DNA of 64,000 bases from Lytechinus variegatus (lineage: Eukaryota > Echinodermata > Echinoidea > Temnopleuroida > Toxopneustidae), in contig NC_054742.1 in NCBI RefSeq assembly GCF_018143015.1, positions 19,024,158 to 19,088,157 on the forward strand. The letters run 5' to 3'. The translations under genes were made by a program, and so were the position numbers. The number at the start of each line of letters is the position of its first letter. The stretch's first letter is position 1. Below the pieces are notes generated by a model that saw nothing but the letters and a program-made list of their open reading frames with translations, did no database searches and had not been told where the DNA came from. This document shows positions 1-11,817 of the stretch, piece after piece.

Positions 1-153
1 CGCCGAATCATAGCATCTTCTCATTTATCCAATAAGCAACTACTCAATCCTCTATAACTCTTTAAACTTTTCGGTTTTACAGCTATTTTCAGATTCCATA
101 TGTTGCTCGAGTAACTAGCGTTCACGCGCGTTGGTGATATCGGGGGGGGGGGG

Positions 154-465
154 GCGTTTCATGAAAGGATCGACTTGTCGGACGTTTTATCCGAAAAGTC
201 CCATTTCATCCGACAGTTACCATAGTAACAGTACCTCTCAGCCAATCAACATCAGAGAAAGATGTCAGATCTGACAACTTGTCGGATGAAACACTCCCCA
301 GGTCCGGAAGCGTTTCATGAAAGGACTTGTAGGACGTTTTATCCGACAGTTACTATGGTAACAATGCTTCTCAACCAATCAGAATACAGGAAAGTTGTCA
401 GATCTTACAACTTGTCGGACGAAAATATTTATGAAACACCACCCCGGTCTGAGCGTTTCTGGGCG
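154..465. repeat. Two direct copies of a ~155-bp repeat block
   Basis: Two similar blocks follow each other, starting at about 154 and 310. Each opens with GCGTTTCATGAAAGGA, contains CTTGTCGGA, GACGTTTTATCCGA, CAGTTAC(C/T)AT(A/G)GTAACA and TGTCAGATC, and runs to a GTCGGA(T/C)GAAA motif. A third, partial start (GAGCGTTTCTGG) follows at about 455. CTTGTCGGA and TTTCATCCGAC occur in both orientations, so each block is partly self-complementary. This looks like a non-autonomous element or local duplication. No coding potential is apparent. The block lies just after a G-tract of about 14 bases. Confidence 0.6.
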
Positions 466-544
466 ACCGCGCGTTTGTTAGCCGACACAGCATGCAAATT
501 TGCCATTCGGTTTTAGTCTGAAATGTATTCATTAATACTAATAG

Positions 545-1075
545 GCCCCCATTCCACAGAACGGAGACCATTGAAAGATTGGTGAGGTCTTACAGCGGTC
601 TTCAAGATCAATGAAATTTGTCGACTCTGTGGAATGGCTCAGAAAGACCCCTCAAAGAACTCTGAAAGACTAGTTGGATATTTCTTGTCGTACTGGTCTT
701 AGACTAGTCCTCTCGAGATCTTTCAATGGTCTTTCAGAGATTTTTTATGCAATAAGTGATCTTTCAGAATTCTTTCCATGGACTTTGCCTGGTCTTTCAA
801 TGGTCTTTCAATGATCTCTCATGAGTCTTACAGTGATCTCCGCAAAAATCTTGAGAGACTGCTGAAAGACCACTGAAAGACAATTTTCCTGTAAGACCGT
901 TGTAAGACTGTTTTGAACCGTTTCAAGAAGTTTTGGAGCCCATGAAGACCAAGAAGACCACTGAAAGATTGGTCAGGAGTCGCGTAAGACCTCAAAGACC
1001 ATTGTAGGTTCATTGAGAGACCTCTGAAAGATCAACCAAAATTCATGGTCTTTCAAAGGTCTTTCAGCGGTCTTG
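545..1075. repeat. Strand-switching array of a GGTCTTTCA(A/G) motif
   Basis: A short motif close to GGTCTTTCAATGG recurs more than ten times over about 530 bp and switches strand in blocks. It reads mostly as the complement (TTGAAAGAT, CTGAAAGAC) near 570-680, forward near 715-810, complement again near 850-1030, and forward near 1045-1072. CCATTCCACAGA near 550 and TCTGTGGAATGG near 625 are inverted copies of each other. The structure can fold back on itself. The short open frames here follow from the repeat and are not believed to be genes. Confidence 0.6.
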
Positions 1076-1263
1076 TTTATCACACTGTAATAAGATGGAA
1101 AAGGGGCTTATCAAAGGTATGTTTCACAGAGGGACATGTTCGTCAAAAGACGCAAGGCTTACTATGGTGTGTAATTTTTTTTTCATTTTTGACAAAAGAA
1201 ATGACAATTCTTAGGCAGAAAAGTGCCTTCATCGTTTACTTTTGTCCTTAAATAATATAATTT

Positions 1264-1375
1264 TTCTACTTTTAGGGGGAAAATTGGGGGGGGGGGGGCA
1301 AAATCTCGTTTTGCCCCCCCCCAAAATTTTCTTTGGGGGGGCAAGTGCCCCCCTGCCCCCCCGCTTCCGGCGCCC
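1264..1375. repeat. G-tract/C-tract hairpin
   Basis: A run of about 12 G flanked by AAAATT and CAAAA is followed, after the loop TCTCG, by TTTTG, about 9 C and CCAAAATTTT. This makes a near-perfect stem of about 20 bp. Further G7 and C5-C7 tracts follow up to the CGCTTCCGGCGCCC end. It is probably the terminus of an interspersed repeat. No gene is seen. Confidence 0.55.
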
Positions 1376-2484
1376 TTGTTAATGTTATGCAAATGTTCTT
1401 GAGAAAGTTTTTTTTTAAGCATATGTAAGATCTTTCGAAAAATGTCATTATAACATTATGTGTTAGCTGGGTTTATACGTTTTAGCGTATAATAAGTTTA
1501 CAAGAGTTCAAGATGACCGTGTCACCATCCCCCATCCCGAGGTCATCATAATATTATTCGTATATCTTTACATGGATATAAATTTTATAAGCTGTTTTTT
1601 TTTTGCATTTGTATGCATTAGATTAATGTCATGTTTGATTTTTGTTGTTGTTGATTATCATTTTTATCAGTACTAAAATCATTGATATTCTTTTGTTTAT
1701 GTTTTTATCATATTGATTCAATAACACATGAACAAAATTTAAGCGTCAATCCTTCTTATGAAAAGCCGAATGTGATGTAGCATAACAATTTCAAATCTAT
1801 ATGTTTACTGTGTCAGTATGGAATTAAATATGCATTGTTTATCCAGAAGTTAGTTGAAAAAACCTTAAAAATTGAAATACTTAAAAAAGACATTATTTTC
1901 GTATGAAATCAATTTGAAGGATAAATAGATTTACTGCTAATATTTAACACCGTGCCGTGCGCGTGGGGCGGGGTTTTTCGGATCACAAACTAGCTTTCCA
2001 TAATATAATGGCCATGGCCATGTATTGGACCTCGCTGAGCTGAACAACGACCAACGTGTCTCTCCATGGCATTGGCGTTTGAAATTTATCTCGCTCTGAC
2101 GTGACTTTGAGAGACTGTTCTTACCTTTAATTCGGTAAGAAGATTTATGTATATCGTTTTGAAAGTAACAGGCATTGTATTCAGTTGAAATTTAAACTGG
2201 AGTGGGAGCTCAGCCTCAGCTCAACTACCGCGATCGCGGCAGGCTCCGACTCCGAGCTCGAGCGTTGCAATGATGCAAGTTCCAGGCATTAAAACGATAT
2301 GAATGAAGCTTACAAATTAATTATTTAACATTTTTTGCTAAAATTTACTAAGTAGATAGGTTGCAGATTGGAACTAACATGGGGCCTAAGGATCAATATG
2401 CTGTTTGATTAATTTCCTCTCATATATTTTCATGTACTTTGTAGTTGACCAAGGCACACAACATAAAAGGGAAATCACTGATAA

Positions 2485-2790
2485 TAACAAACGAAGAAAG
2501 AAAGAAAGAACGAAAAGAAAGAAAGGAATTAAGGAAGGAAGGAGAAAGAAAGAAAGAAAAAAGAGAGAAGGAACAAATTTAAGGAAAGAAGGAAGAAGAA
2601 AGGGAGGAAGAAAGAAAGGAAGGAAGGAAGAAAGGAGTTAAGGAAGGAAGGAAGAAAGAAAGAAAAGAATTTAAGGAAAGAGAGAAGGAACAAATTTAAG
2701 GAAAGAAGGGCGGAAGAAAGAATGAAAGAAAGAAAAAGATAGAAAGAAAGAAAGGAAACAATTTAAGGACAGAAAGAAGGAACAAATTTT
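2485..2790 (+). repeat. GAAA/GGAA purine-rich microsatellite
   Basis: About 300 bp of almost pure purine on the plus strand, built from GAAA, GGAA and AAGG units with interspersed AATTTAAGG. The 78-residue lysine/arginine/glutamate-rich open frame here is low-complexity and is not a gene. Confidence 0.85.
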
Positions 2791-3533
2791 AACATACAGA
2801 CAAAAATGTCGTTGTCACAGGCAATTATGTTAGTTTTCAATGAAATGTTCTGAAGATATATTTAAATAATCTTTAAAAAACTAAAATGTTTTAGAAATTA
2901 GTTAAGATTTCAAAGTGAAACATTGTCAAACTTGAAAATAAGATGAATAATTGTGTCACATGTATGCACCTTTCTTCCCACTGTAAGTTTGTACGGTTCA
3001 CAGCAAGACTAAAAACAAAGGCTGAAATGAAACTCAATAATTTTCTCCTCCAATCACTTCACCAAATCAGTAATTTTAAAATCCTTATCATTTTAACAAT
3101 TTCACAATTTTTTTTGACAAAAATACTCAGTTATTTTTTTAACAAATGCTTCCCATTTCCCAAGAATATTAAATTTTCCTGTACAATACACTCTACTAAA
3201 AGACATTTTTATATTACACCATAACGGTTTTAGAACAGACTCATCCATACAATGCAGTATTAAACTTTAATATTAAACAACACTACTAACCTGAGAAGCT
3301 TTCAAACTTATAAAGTTGCTCATATTTCTAGTTTCTTATAGTATACCATACATCATATTGCAAACTAAGAAACGCATGCAGATTCATCAAAACTATGTGG
3401 TAAATGTATACATATTTTTTTTTTTAATCAAGCATGACTTCATATAGTCACTCCTTTTGAAAAAGCCTGAACAGCATTTCCATATTTTTTTAATTTTCTT
3501 TTGCACAGTTTTTCTATCTTGATTATGTTTTTT
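2791..3533. other. AT-rich stretch without recognised features
   Basis: I see no gene, repeat family or RNA here. It is the 3' flank of the first minus-strand hydrolase gene. Confidence 0.5.
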
Positions 3534-3539
3534 TTTATT
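3534..3539 (-). promoter_or_regulatory. Candidate polyadenylation signal of the first hydrolase gene
   Basis: The plus-strand TTTATT reads AATAAA on the minus strand, about 80 bp past the stop codon of the gene ending at 3620. The position suits a 3' end, but such hexamers are frequent in AT-rich DNA. Confidence 0.35.
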
Positions 3540-3619
3540 CACTATTTATCATTCAAGTATTTTCCATTAGGTCATTAACAATGTCTTGGTGTTGCCAAAA
3601 ACAAGTACCAACTTTATAT

Positions 3620-4529
3620 TCAATTATTCAAGTATTGTTTCATGAAATTATTAACTACATCTGGTTGTTCTTGCTGAATGCTATGATGACCACCTTCTAT
3701 CCTCTTAACAATGATCTTGGGACAGTACTTCTCAGTGTCATGTGAAAGCTTGATATTAAATGCTGCATCTCCTGTACCCCAAATCAACAAAGTTGGCACA
3801 GAAACTTTCCCACATGGCTGGTTAAAGATCGCCCCGATGATGTTCCGATAGTAGTTGACGAAGGTGGTTGACCGACCTTTAAAGAAAAACAAGATATAGA
3901 CCAACATTTGAAAGTGTTGAAGATAATCAGAAATTCATGGCGAGATAATCAGTTTCATAGGCCTACCTAGGAACTCAATTTCAGAAAGTGACTACTTATT
4001 TATAAGTGGCAATTATATCCCACATTACATACCATCATGTTGAGTACATGGGGATGACATCTCTAATCAACCAAATTCAATTTGAAATCATCTTGTATTT
4101 TTAGACTACCAGAGACTATCACTCCAGAGTCAGATGGTAGGCTATAGCCATTTAAGTCGCTGAGATTTGAAATTTTTATAGAAATGAAATTATGAAACCA
4201 AATTCAATCAGATTGGATGTTACCTGGCCTAGAGATGGAATACTTGAATGCATCAGCATCTTCGTCTGTATTTGGACCAATCTTATATGCTTCTTTCAGC
4301 ATGCCATAGTCCCCCATTGACATTAGGATTTCTGGTAGATAAGGCAACTGGAAAAACAGCATGTACCTAGGGTTAGATAGAATATTCAATTATAATTTGT
4401 CATCTCATTGACAAACTAAAACTTAGGTAAACATAAATTCATGACATATATAATGACATGTATTTTTTATTCACCTTGTATTTTGCTTCATACTACCACA
4501 ACTGACGCATGACCTCAATATATATATAC

Positions 4530-4562
<33 letters not shown>

Positions 4563-7500
4563 TCGGTATATTGTTTTCAGAGTTATTTAATGAAGAAAAA
4601 GACAATAAGTGCAGGAAATTGTCCAAGAAATATTAAGTGTTTTGTTTTAGAGATAATATGTATGATAAAATGATTTTATTTCAATTGAAATCTGATATAA
4701 AAAGTGTTTTTGTGTGCTCTCTTTGCAAAGTTTGAAATTGTTATTGATTTTCTAGTGATCCAAAATTTCCACATTTATGTGAACAAATTGAAACTACATA
4801 CAGTAGTTATGTTCCATGAGGAAAGATATTTTATACAAAGCACAAATTAAAATAGGTTGAAACTTGAAAGTAAATATTGTAGATTTGTATTTTAACAGTT
4901 CAAATCTCATATTTTTTCAAATAGGAATAAAACTTGAAATGACTTTTTCTGTTTCTTTTAAGACTAGATAAGTACTACATGTACATGAAACACGTATCAG
5001 GAACATGTGCCTTAGAATATTAGTGTAATTTTACATTGCGGTATAAATTTGGGAGCGAGTATGAGTGCTGACCATTGCTGAAAGCCGCCTAATTTGTTGA
5101 ATTACTTTCCCTTGAATAGAATTGGATTTAGATCATAAAATAAAGTCTTAAGACAGTGACCTTTTTCCAAATGACGCTTTTCATTTTTAGTCTGCTATCT
5201 CCTCAAAAATAATTATTGAATCTTGGAAGAGGAAAACTCCTGATCTTACCATGACAACATTATCTGGACAACAGAACTGGTGATAAAATCAGCAAATCTA
5301 TCTGGATGAGGTACATTCATTGGGATGTAATTATCCACCATATCTGGATACCGAGCTGCAAACTCCCATCCTATTAAACCACCCCAGTCATGTCCTACTA
5401 AGACACATGACTTGTGTCCTAATGTTTTGATCATGTCATGTACATCACCTACAAAGAAAAAAATATTTTTATATCAAGTTGAATAAAGATTCTGATTGGT
5501 GGTTTTGTTTAATAATAATATAGAGTATTTATAAAGCGCCAAATCCACATTGATTATGTGCTCAAGGCGCTGAAAATATACTTTGGTATATTATTATTAC
5601 CCCGGCTGTAGGTGAGCGGCCATATAGGCGCTAAAGCGTTCAAGGAATAAATCCTACCGGGTACCCATTCACCTCACCTGGGTCAAGTGCAGCACAATGT
5701 GGATAAATTTTTTGCCGAAGGAAATTATGCCATGGCTGGGATTCGAACCCACGACCCTCTGTTTCAGAGTCAGAAGACTAATCCACTGGGCCACAACGCT
5801 CCACATGTTTATATGTACATTAATATTTCTTTCAGATGCTTATAAATTGTACATGTATGTTGTTTGGATTGCATTAGCATAAAAAATGTAGAATTTTGTG
5901 AACAGAATCTTACACCCTCTAAAACCTATGGTCATATGACTTATGATTATAAATTAGCATGCAAATAGCTGCCTATGTACCTGACTACTTGTGTATATAG
6001 TCAATCATTTGACAATAAAATCAAATTACATGTAGTGTTTGTGGAAAATACATTGTTATATTTCAGTAAGTGGATAAAAATATGCTATGAAGTAATTTAG
6101 GCTTTGATTTTGTTTCAGAAATAAAAAAAAGTGACATTCTAGCAAAAGTCTTGAACTACTTCAACTTTTTTTTTACATGTATAGGTGCATATATCTCATT
6201 TTTTTCATTACACAGCACAGTGTTTCCACTTTGAAGAAAATTTCCAGAATTCTGGGAAATCTGGATCATTTTCAGGTAGTTTTCAAGAAATGAACAAATT
6301 CCAGGAAATTTCTGGAAATCTGAGAATGGTAGTTAATCAACAATTAAACCTAGCAACTTTCAGGATTCATGTTACATTTCAAGAATTGTTTGCTCAAAAT
6401 TTTCTGTGCAGACTCACATTTTGTAATTTTGGTCATATTTTTTCAAAGGGTGCGAACCAAAAAGGGCTGATTTCCTTGAGTTTGGTCACTTGGACCAAAT
6501 TTAGGCTCGCTGTATTTTGTCTGAATTTTGTTAAAGATCAAACTTAAAAGTTCCAGGAAATGTCTATGAATTAAGGGAAATTTGGGATTCAGTTTCAGGA
6601 AATTTGTTTTGGATCTGTGGAAACACTGACACAGCATGTTTTCAATAGCAAAGCTTTGCTGTTGGGGACATAGGCACTGGTTACTAAATTTGTCAATATT
6701 TTTGTACAATGTTGAATTCGCATTGGCATTGAATTGGCATTAGGCCATTTGGCAATCTGCGAAAATAAAACCCTCGCCGAAAGTAACAGCTTCTGCAGTA
6801 ATATTCGCATAATTTGACAGTTGGTGACATGTACAGAATTTCTGTTTCACTTTTTGTGTGTGCTTCATACCAACAAGTTTATCCATGGTGTAATTAGACA
6901 CTCCAGCTGGGCCATCGCTCTCACCAACTCCTCTCATATCAAATGCAACACAGCTGTAAAGTAAAAAAAAAAACAAAGCCCAGGCAAAGTTGTTTTATTT
7001 TCTATTACAAAATTGAGATATTTATTTGCATTCCACATTGGTCCATGGCGTTCTATTACATGTACATGAATACAGTATCAGAATTATTTGTCAGCTTATC
7101 ATCGCTTTGTATTTGCATGATATACAGTATGTAGCCCTAATGTTCCACATATGCAATGTTCAGGTTTAAAAGTAATGAAGGTTCATTGAGACTGCGGAAA
7201 TTTTCAAAGAAGTTTAGGGGGAGTTAATTTCATTAATATTAGTATACATGTACAGACAGAAATAGTTTGGTATATTGTATCTATTTTCATTGCAGGGCAT
7301 TCTGTCCCCCTCAACAACACACAAGGATGTAACATTTGCATATACCCATTTCATCACCACATTGTTAATACCTAGGCATTTTGATAATGAGGGTATACTT
7401 ACTGATAATCTTTATTGAATTTTTTGATCTGATGTCTCCATGAATACCAGCATTCTGGAAAGCCATGTAGAAATAACATCAAAGGATTCTTAGGATCACC

Positions 7501-9076
7501 TGACTCTACAATATGAAGCTTTACATCCTAAAGTAGAAGGAATATAAGAAAATTATTGAAGAGTTGGTTCACCCTGATAAGACGTTTGCTTTGAGAATAG
7601 CAAAAGATATCATACAGGTGTAGTTGTAGGTTTGATGAAAATCTGTGTATATATCATACATATTCATATACAAATAAATTATACTACCTGTGCGTTCTAT
7701 TTGTATCATCAGATACATCTTTTCAGAGGTTTCTGGGATAGAGACATTTGAAAATTAATGAATCAATTAAATTGGGAATTTATAGAATTGTATTACGTAC
7801 AAAGTATGTGGGATATAGCTGCTTAAATATGACAGAACAAAATCAAAATGTAAAAACTCATTACTGTCTTATTCTTTGATGGATTTTCATCAAACCTTAA
7901 TTATTATTTCTTAATATTTTTACAGCTTGTATTGAATCCAGCAAATTATCAGGATGACCTTTACCCCCTTTATCAAATGCTCTGATTTGATGTTCCATGT
8001 TCAGGGAATCCATACCTATTAACATCAAATGATTCTTAGGAAACTAGAATGGACTGCACAACCATGAAACTTAAGCTGCTGGGAGTATAAAAGATGATCT
8101 GATTTTTCATGACTTTACATCCACATTAATTTTGCAAATTAGATTCCCAAATTATTTTTTTTGTGAAGTGAAGCATAGCATTGATGTAGGAAGGTGAAGG
8201 CTAACATAGTATTTGGGCAGCTCAACCTTTTAAAGCAATATATCAAAGAAGCCTGACATTACAACCATTCATCACCATGGTAACTGGTTCTGAACATCTG
8301 AAACAATACCATATATGTTTACATTGTAAGGGATTTATTCATACTTCATACACGTATGATGTTTAACAAGAATGACATGTCATCATCTCTAAAGGGTGGT
8401 ACTGTTGTCTCAATCATACAATCATCCAAACCAACTTTCAGTACTTTCCACTAAACTTTGGTATAATATGAGATAATGATTTGATACTGCAAGAATCTCT
8501 ATGGCACTATGCTGCCATGCAAATTACATCATATCAATCTCATTCTTTTTTCTTGTTTAACATTATGTAATCTGAATTCAACATGTTTCAAGAGTGAATT
8601 ATCCAGGCTCATTCAAAAAAAATAATTTATGTGTTCTGTATGAATGTTTCCAATAAGGAATAACAGAATTCTACCACTATCATCACTCACTTGATTACAA
8701 TATAAAGAGCGTAGTTTATCCAAAATATGTTTGTTGAGTGTTGACCATTTTTAAACCTTACTGTTATTATGAAACTGACAAACCTATTTGTCATCATAAT
8801 CTGCATAACTATGAGTCGTAATATAAGCAAAATATACTTGTTTTAGTAATTTAGTTTTACCTTAAGAGAGATGAATTTGTGATTGCCAAGACTTGGTTCA
8901 TCAAGGCACTCTGGTCTAACATAGCTAGTTTTCTTCTTCCTGAATACCCATGATGGTCCTTTGAAGATCAGCGCACCAAAGAGAAATAAAATACCAATTA
9001 ACGTTGTCAAGATGAACAATGGGAGCAACAGGATATATCTGATGATGGGATAGCTCAGGAGAGTCCTCAGAATCAT
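3620..9076 (-). CDS. EPHX4-like: EPHX4-like epoxide hydrolase, copy A (six exons)
   Basis: Spliced minus-strand gene. Exons in coding order are 9076-8861, 7527-7403, 6953-6871, 5448-5250, 4366-4224 and 3876-3620. All junctions are GT-AG and the parts join in frame to 340 aa. It is an alpha/beta-hydrolase of the EPHX3/EPHX4 epoxide hydrolase group, which opens epoxides to diols through a covalent Asp-ester. Exon 1 encodes a hydrophobic N-terminal segment (about residues 10-40), likely a signal anchor to the endoplasmic reticulum. Key residues seen are the HGFP oxyanion motif at 93-96, nucleophile Asp162 in GHDWGG, cap tyrosines near 209 (YMLFFQ) and 265 (NYYRN), relay Asp292 (WGTGD) and catalytic His320 (GGHHS). 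The length matches human EPHX4 (about 360 aa). It is the most downstream of three tandem paralogues. Intron 1 holds a decayed extra exon 2 and intron 3 a SINE. Family assignment is strong; substrate is unknown. Confidence 0.9.
4517..4563. repeat. (TA)n microsatellite in an intron
   Basis: A run of TA/TATA units with a few CA and GTA interruptions inside intron 4 of the first hydrolase gene. Confidence 0.85.
5511..5805 (-). mobile_element. tRNA-derived SINE
   Basis: Read on the minus strand, the element begins near 5805 with a tRNA-like head: GTGGCCCAGTGGATTAG (A-box-like), then GGTCGTGGGTTCGAATCCC (B box). A non-tRNA body follows, containing CACCTACAGCCGGGG, and then a tail with GGCGCTTTATAAATACTC and a run of ATT/ATA repeats near 5515. 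It lies in intron 3 of the first hydrolase gene, inserted in the same orientation. The same tail recurs at 21838. The short plus-strand open frame through the head is an artefact. Confidence 0.8.
7968..8077 (-). pseudogene. Decayed duplicate of hydrolase exon 2
   Basis: This stretch of intron 1 of the first hydrolase gene aligns, with gaps, to hydrolase exon 2 on the same strand. Shared pieces on the plus strand include AATGCTCTGATTTGATG against AATGCTCTAATCTGATG, TCCATG, and AACATCAAATGATTCTTAGG against AACATCAAAGGATTCTTAGG. ACTGCACAACCATGAAACTTA then matches ACTCTACAATATGAAGCTTTA. There is no open frame and no splice site that would make it usable. It is either the remnant of an extra exon 2 or of a fourth hydrolase copy. 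The alignment was done by eye. Confidence 0.6.
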
Positions 9077-10005
9077 GATTGAAGCTTTACAGAATGATAT
9101 TATAGTTGAAAATAAGATCAGTACATATATATATAGCTACAGTACTATGTGTGATGTGCAAGAAGTAGAGGTCTTGAATGCATGTATTTCTGAATGGGTG
9201 TCTGAATACCTGAGTGAACGTGTGCTTTATGAATGGCATTCACTTTATCTTCAATACAAAGAAATACCTTTCTGTTAGAGGTTGTGTCAATATGCATGCC
9301 ATGGAAGTTCCTTTATATGTTTAAACAATACCTACTAGTGTTTATTTTTTTTAAATACAGATTAGAATTTAGAAATGTGGACTTTGAAATCCTTGTTTTT
9401 TCTACTTCCTTTTCTTTATTTTCTTTTTCTCTTGTCCCTCCTCCTTCTTCTCCCCTTCCCCTCATCTCTCTTCTCTCATCAATCGATCTTCTTTTCCTCC
9501 TCCCCCTCCTAATTTTCTATTCTATTTTCCTAATTCCTATTTCCTTTCTTTAAAGAGTATCCAAAAGATTTCTTTTTAAACTTCTTATTTTGTAAAATGT
9601 TTCTCTAGTTTATGATTATTTAAAATCAGACAAAAAGTTTCATACCTCATCTGAAAAATATCTCCTCCAAACTGAAAGAGATATCATAGATCATAATTCA
9701 GCCAGAAGAATCCACCTCCATAATTGGGAGCGGGATCTAGACGTATCAGGACTGTACACACTTCTTTGATTAAAGTCCATTCTTTGAATATAGCAAGTCA
9801 CCTCGCCAATGATGTTTTTTTTTTCACAAAGAGCTCCCTAGGTATTCAGCATACATGTATTTCCCAGTCTTACAAGTACCATTACCCTTTTTTTTGCAGC
9901 AATTGATCCATAAGGATTCTGAATTATTTTTATAGTGAAAGGAAGTTTACCCAGATGATAAGTTGATCTTAAAAAGCAACAATATGTTGGTGAATCTTTG
10001 ATGAA
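9077..10005. other. 5' flank of the first hydrolase gene; pyrimidine-rich tract
   Basis: No gene is recognised. About 9400-9560 is strongly pyrimidine-rich on the plus strand (TTTCTTT, CCTCC and TCTCC runs), and the frames open through it are low-complexity. A 5' untranslated exon and promoter for the gene starting at 9076 presumably lie in this interval, but no core motif is convincing. Confidence 0.4.
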
Positions 10006-10011
10006 AACCCA

Positions 10012-10536
10012 AGGGGGGGGGCACGACCATGGGGTCTCCAAAGGCACCAATACAAGTATTTTGCATATTCTGAAAATGCACCCCTTAACAAGTATTGGCG
10101 AGTGAACCAAACGATACCCTTGGCAAGTATTGCGTGAATTAAGCCCCTAAACAAGTACAGCAATATTTTAATTGTTATATCACAGACGTCGGTCATCAGT
10201 TTTACCTTTACCTACATCATTGGCTTTAGAATGGCCCCACCTCCCACACCTCACGCAAATCGTACTCTAAACAAGTAGTGTTGACACTTGGGGCAAAAAG
10301 TACATTGTTTATAAAACATTTTAGTCTTAATTTTTCATACCCTCACAAATTTGACCCTAAACACGTAGCTATCCTTGCAAAATAGATACACTTTTTCCTT
10401 ATTTCAGTGTTTTTGACACCCTTATTATGTTACGTACATAACGTGCCCTATCTTGAAAAAGACATCTTTTTTACATGTTTTTTTGTTCGCGCATGGTATC
10501 CACTCATCAATGTAAGTGCCCCCCCCCCTCCTGGGA
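10012..10536 (-). mobile_element. Non-autonomous DNA element, family 'GACGAGTGGATACC', minus copy
   Basis: Inverted copy of the element seen at 60113 and 61153. Shared blocks, as their complements, are the end CGCGCATGGTATCCACTCATC beside a C-tract, GTTACGTACATAACGTGCCC, CACAAATTTGACCCTAAACA, GAAAATGCACCCCTTAACAA and GACCATGGGGTCTC at the other end. The terminus near 10012 is shorter than in the other copies. No open frame of note, so it is a non-autonomous family. Confidence 0.75.
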
Positions 10537-10628
10537 TGAAAATCCATGAGTTACGATTTAAAAAAAAATGATTATATGCAAGCAGCTGCCCTATTTATGT
10601 ATCGTTTTACATAAATTCCATCTCATAT

Positions 10629-11031
10629 TTAAAGGTAAATGCTAGTTTTGGTAACGATATCAAAATGAGTTCGTACAGAATCCAATGAAATGACCACTAA
10701 AGTGTCTGTTTGTATAAATAAAACGCATGTGCCAAAGGATTCTGGAAGAAATTGTGTAATTGCTGAGAAATCAGCAAATAAGCACGGGATTCGGGTAGGG
10801 CGTCGGGCCCGACGCCCTGAGCAATAATTATACATTGTCCCACGTGCGCTTATCTGTGTTGGGGATTTTCGGTGTGAACATTTTTCAGCGTAGATTTCAA
10901 GATTTCACAAAGTCCAGTCAATGTAACTGTATCAGATCTAGATCCTCGATGATATACTTGCAATTAAGCCTTGTTTTACAGACTTTCTCCTGAAATCAGT
11001 GTTAACTGCAACTACTGGAATTTCTCTTTAA
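10629..11031. mobile_element. TTAA-flanked foldback MITE
   Basis: Begins TTAAAGGTAAATGCTAGT and ends ACTACTGGAATTTCTCTTTAA, so TTAA at both ends with imperfect terminal inverted repeats. The body contains a perfect 22-bp palindrome (10796-10817, centred on GGGCCC). A second copy in the opposite sense starts at 63798 and runs off the window. They share TTCACAAAG, AAATCTTGAAATCTACGCTG and CACACGTGGGACA (as read in the 63.8-kb copy). Confidence 0.75.
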
Positions 11032-11812
11032 TGGTTTGTGACTGAAAAGATATTTGTCATATTTTTGTCTATGAAATCATTTAAATGCAGGTAATGTGTA
11101 TGACGATTGCTTGCTCATGAAATCATTTTCAATATTCTAAGAAAATACCAATTTATGGAATTATAGGGTGCTCAAATGTAGCATTATAAAAACTATAATC
11201 ATAAAATACATAATTCAGGTTGTTCTTTGATGGATTTTGGCCAAAGTTTAATAAATATGTTTCTGTCTTAAAAAAAAACTTTCCCTCTCGTGAAGTCCAA
11301 TGTCTACTGGTACTACAGTATATTGTTGTATTTCAAGCAAAAGCATTTAAGGATGAAGGTGCTGCAAATGATTAGATCTTCAAGAGAGTGTTCGTGCATG
11401 GTATTTGGATACTTCTATTTAGCTACTTAGAAAGAAAATATGAACTCCCATTCTTAAGTTGGATGTTTTACTCCAATGCCAGAAGCTTATACAATATTTC
11501 ATCTTTTTATGATATGAAGTATTGACGTATCTTGGAAAATAAATAGAGCGTATTGAAATAAATGCTAGTAAATTTAGATGCAAATTTAATCCAGGTACTT
11601 TTGACATTAATTTGAAGGGGTGTAGTTGATACAGAAATTCACTCAATTTCAGTTTTCAGTTTGGTTTATTTTCATATCTAACAAAGTGTATTACAGTATT
11701 ATCATTCAACAAGAAAAAAGCCCAAAATGTTAATGATAAAATAGTGCATTACAATATTTCAGTAGAAATAAGACTGGTAATAAAATACTTGTATGGAATT
11801 GCACAATGGATA
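11032..11812. other. AT-rich intergenic DNA without recognised features
   Basis: I see no gene, RNA or repeat family here. The right edge (TAGAC, 11813-11817) is the target-site copy flanking the LTR retrotransposon. Confidence 0.45.
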
Positions 11813-11817
11813 TAGAC

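Noticed and set aside
2405-2641. Lysine-rich 78-aa frame
   Set aside because: It is translated purine microsatellite.
6185-6547. 120-aa plus-strand frame inside intron 3 of the first hydrolase gene
   Set aside because: It contains repeated TTCCAGGAAAT-like phrases translated by chance, is antisense to a well-supported gene, and shows no domain.
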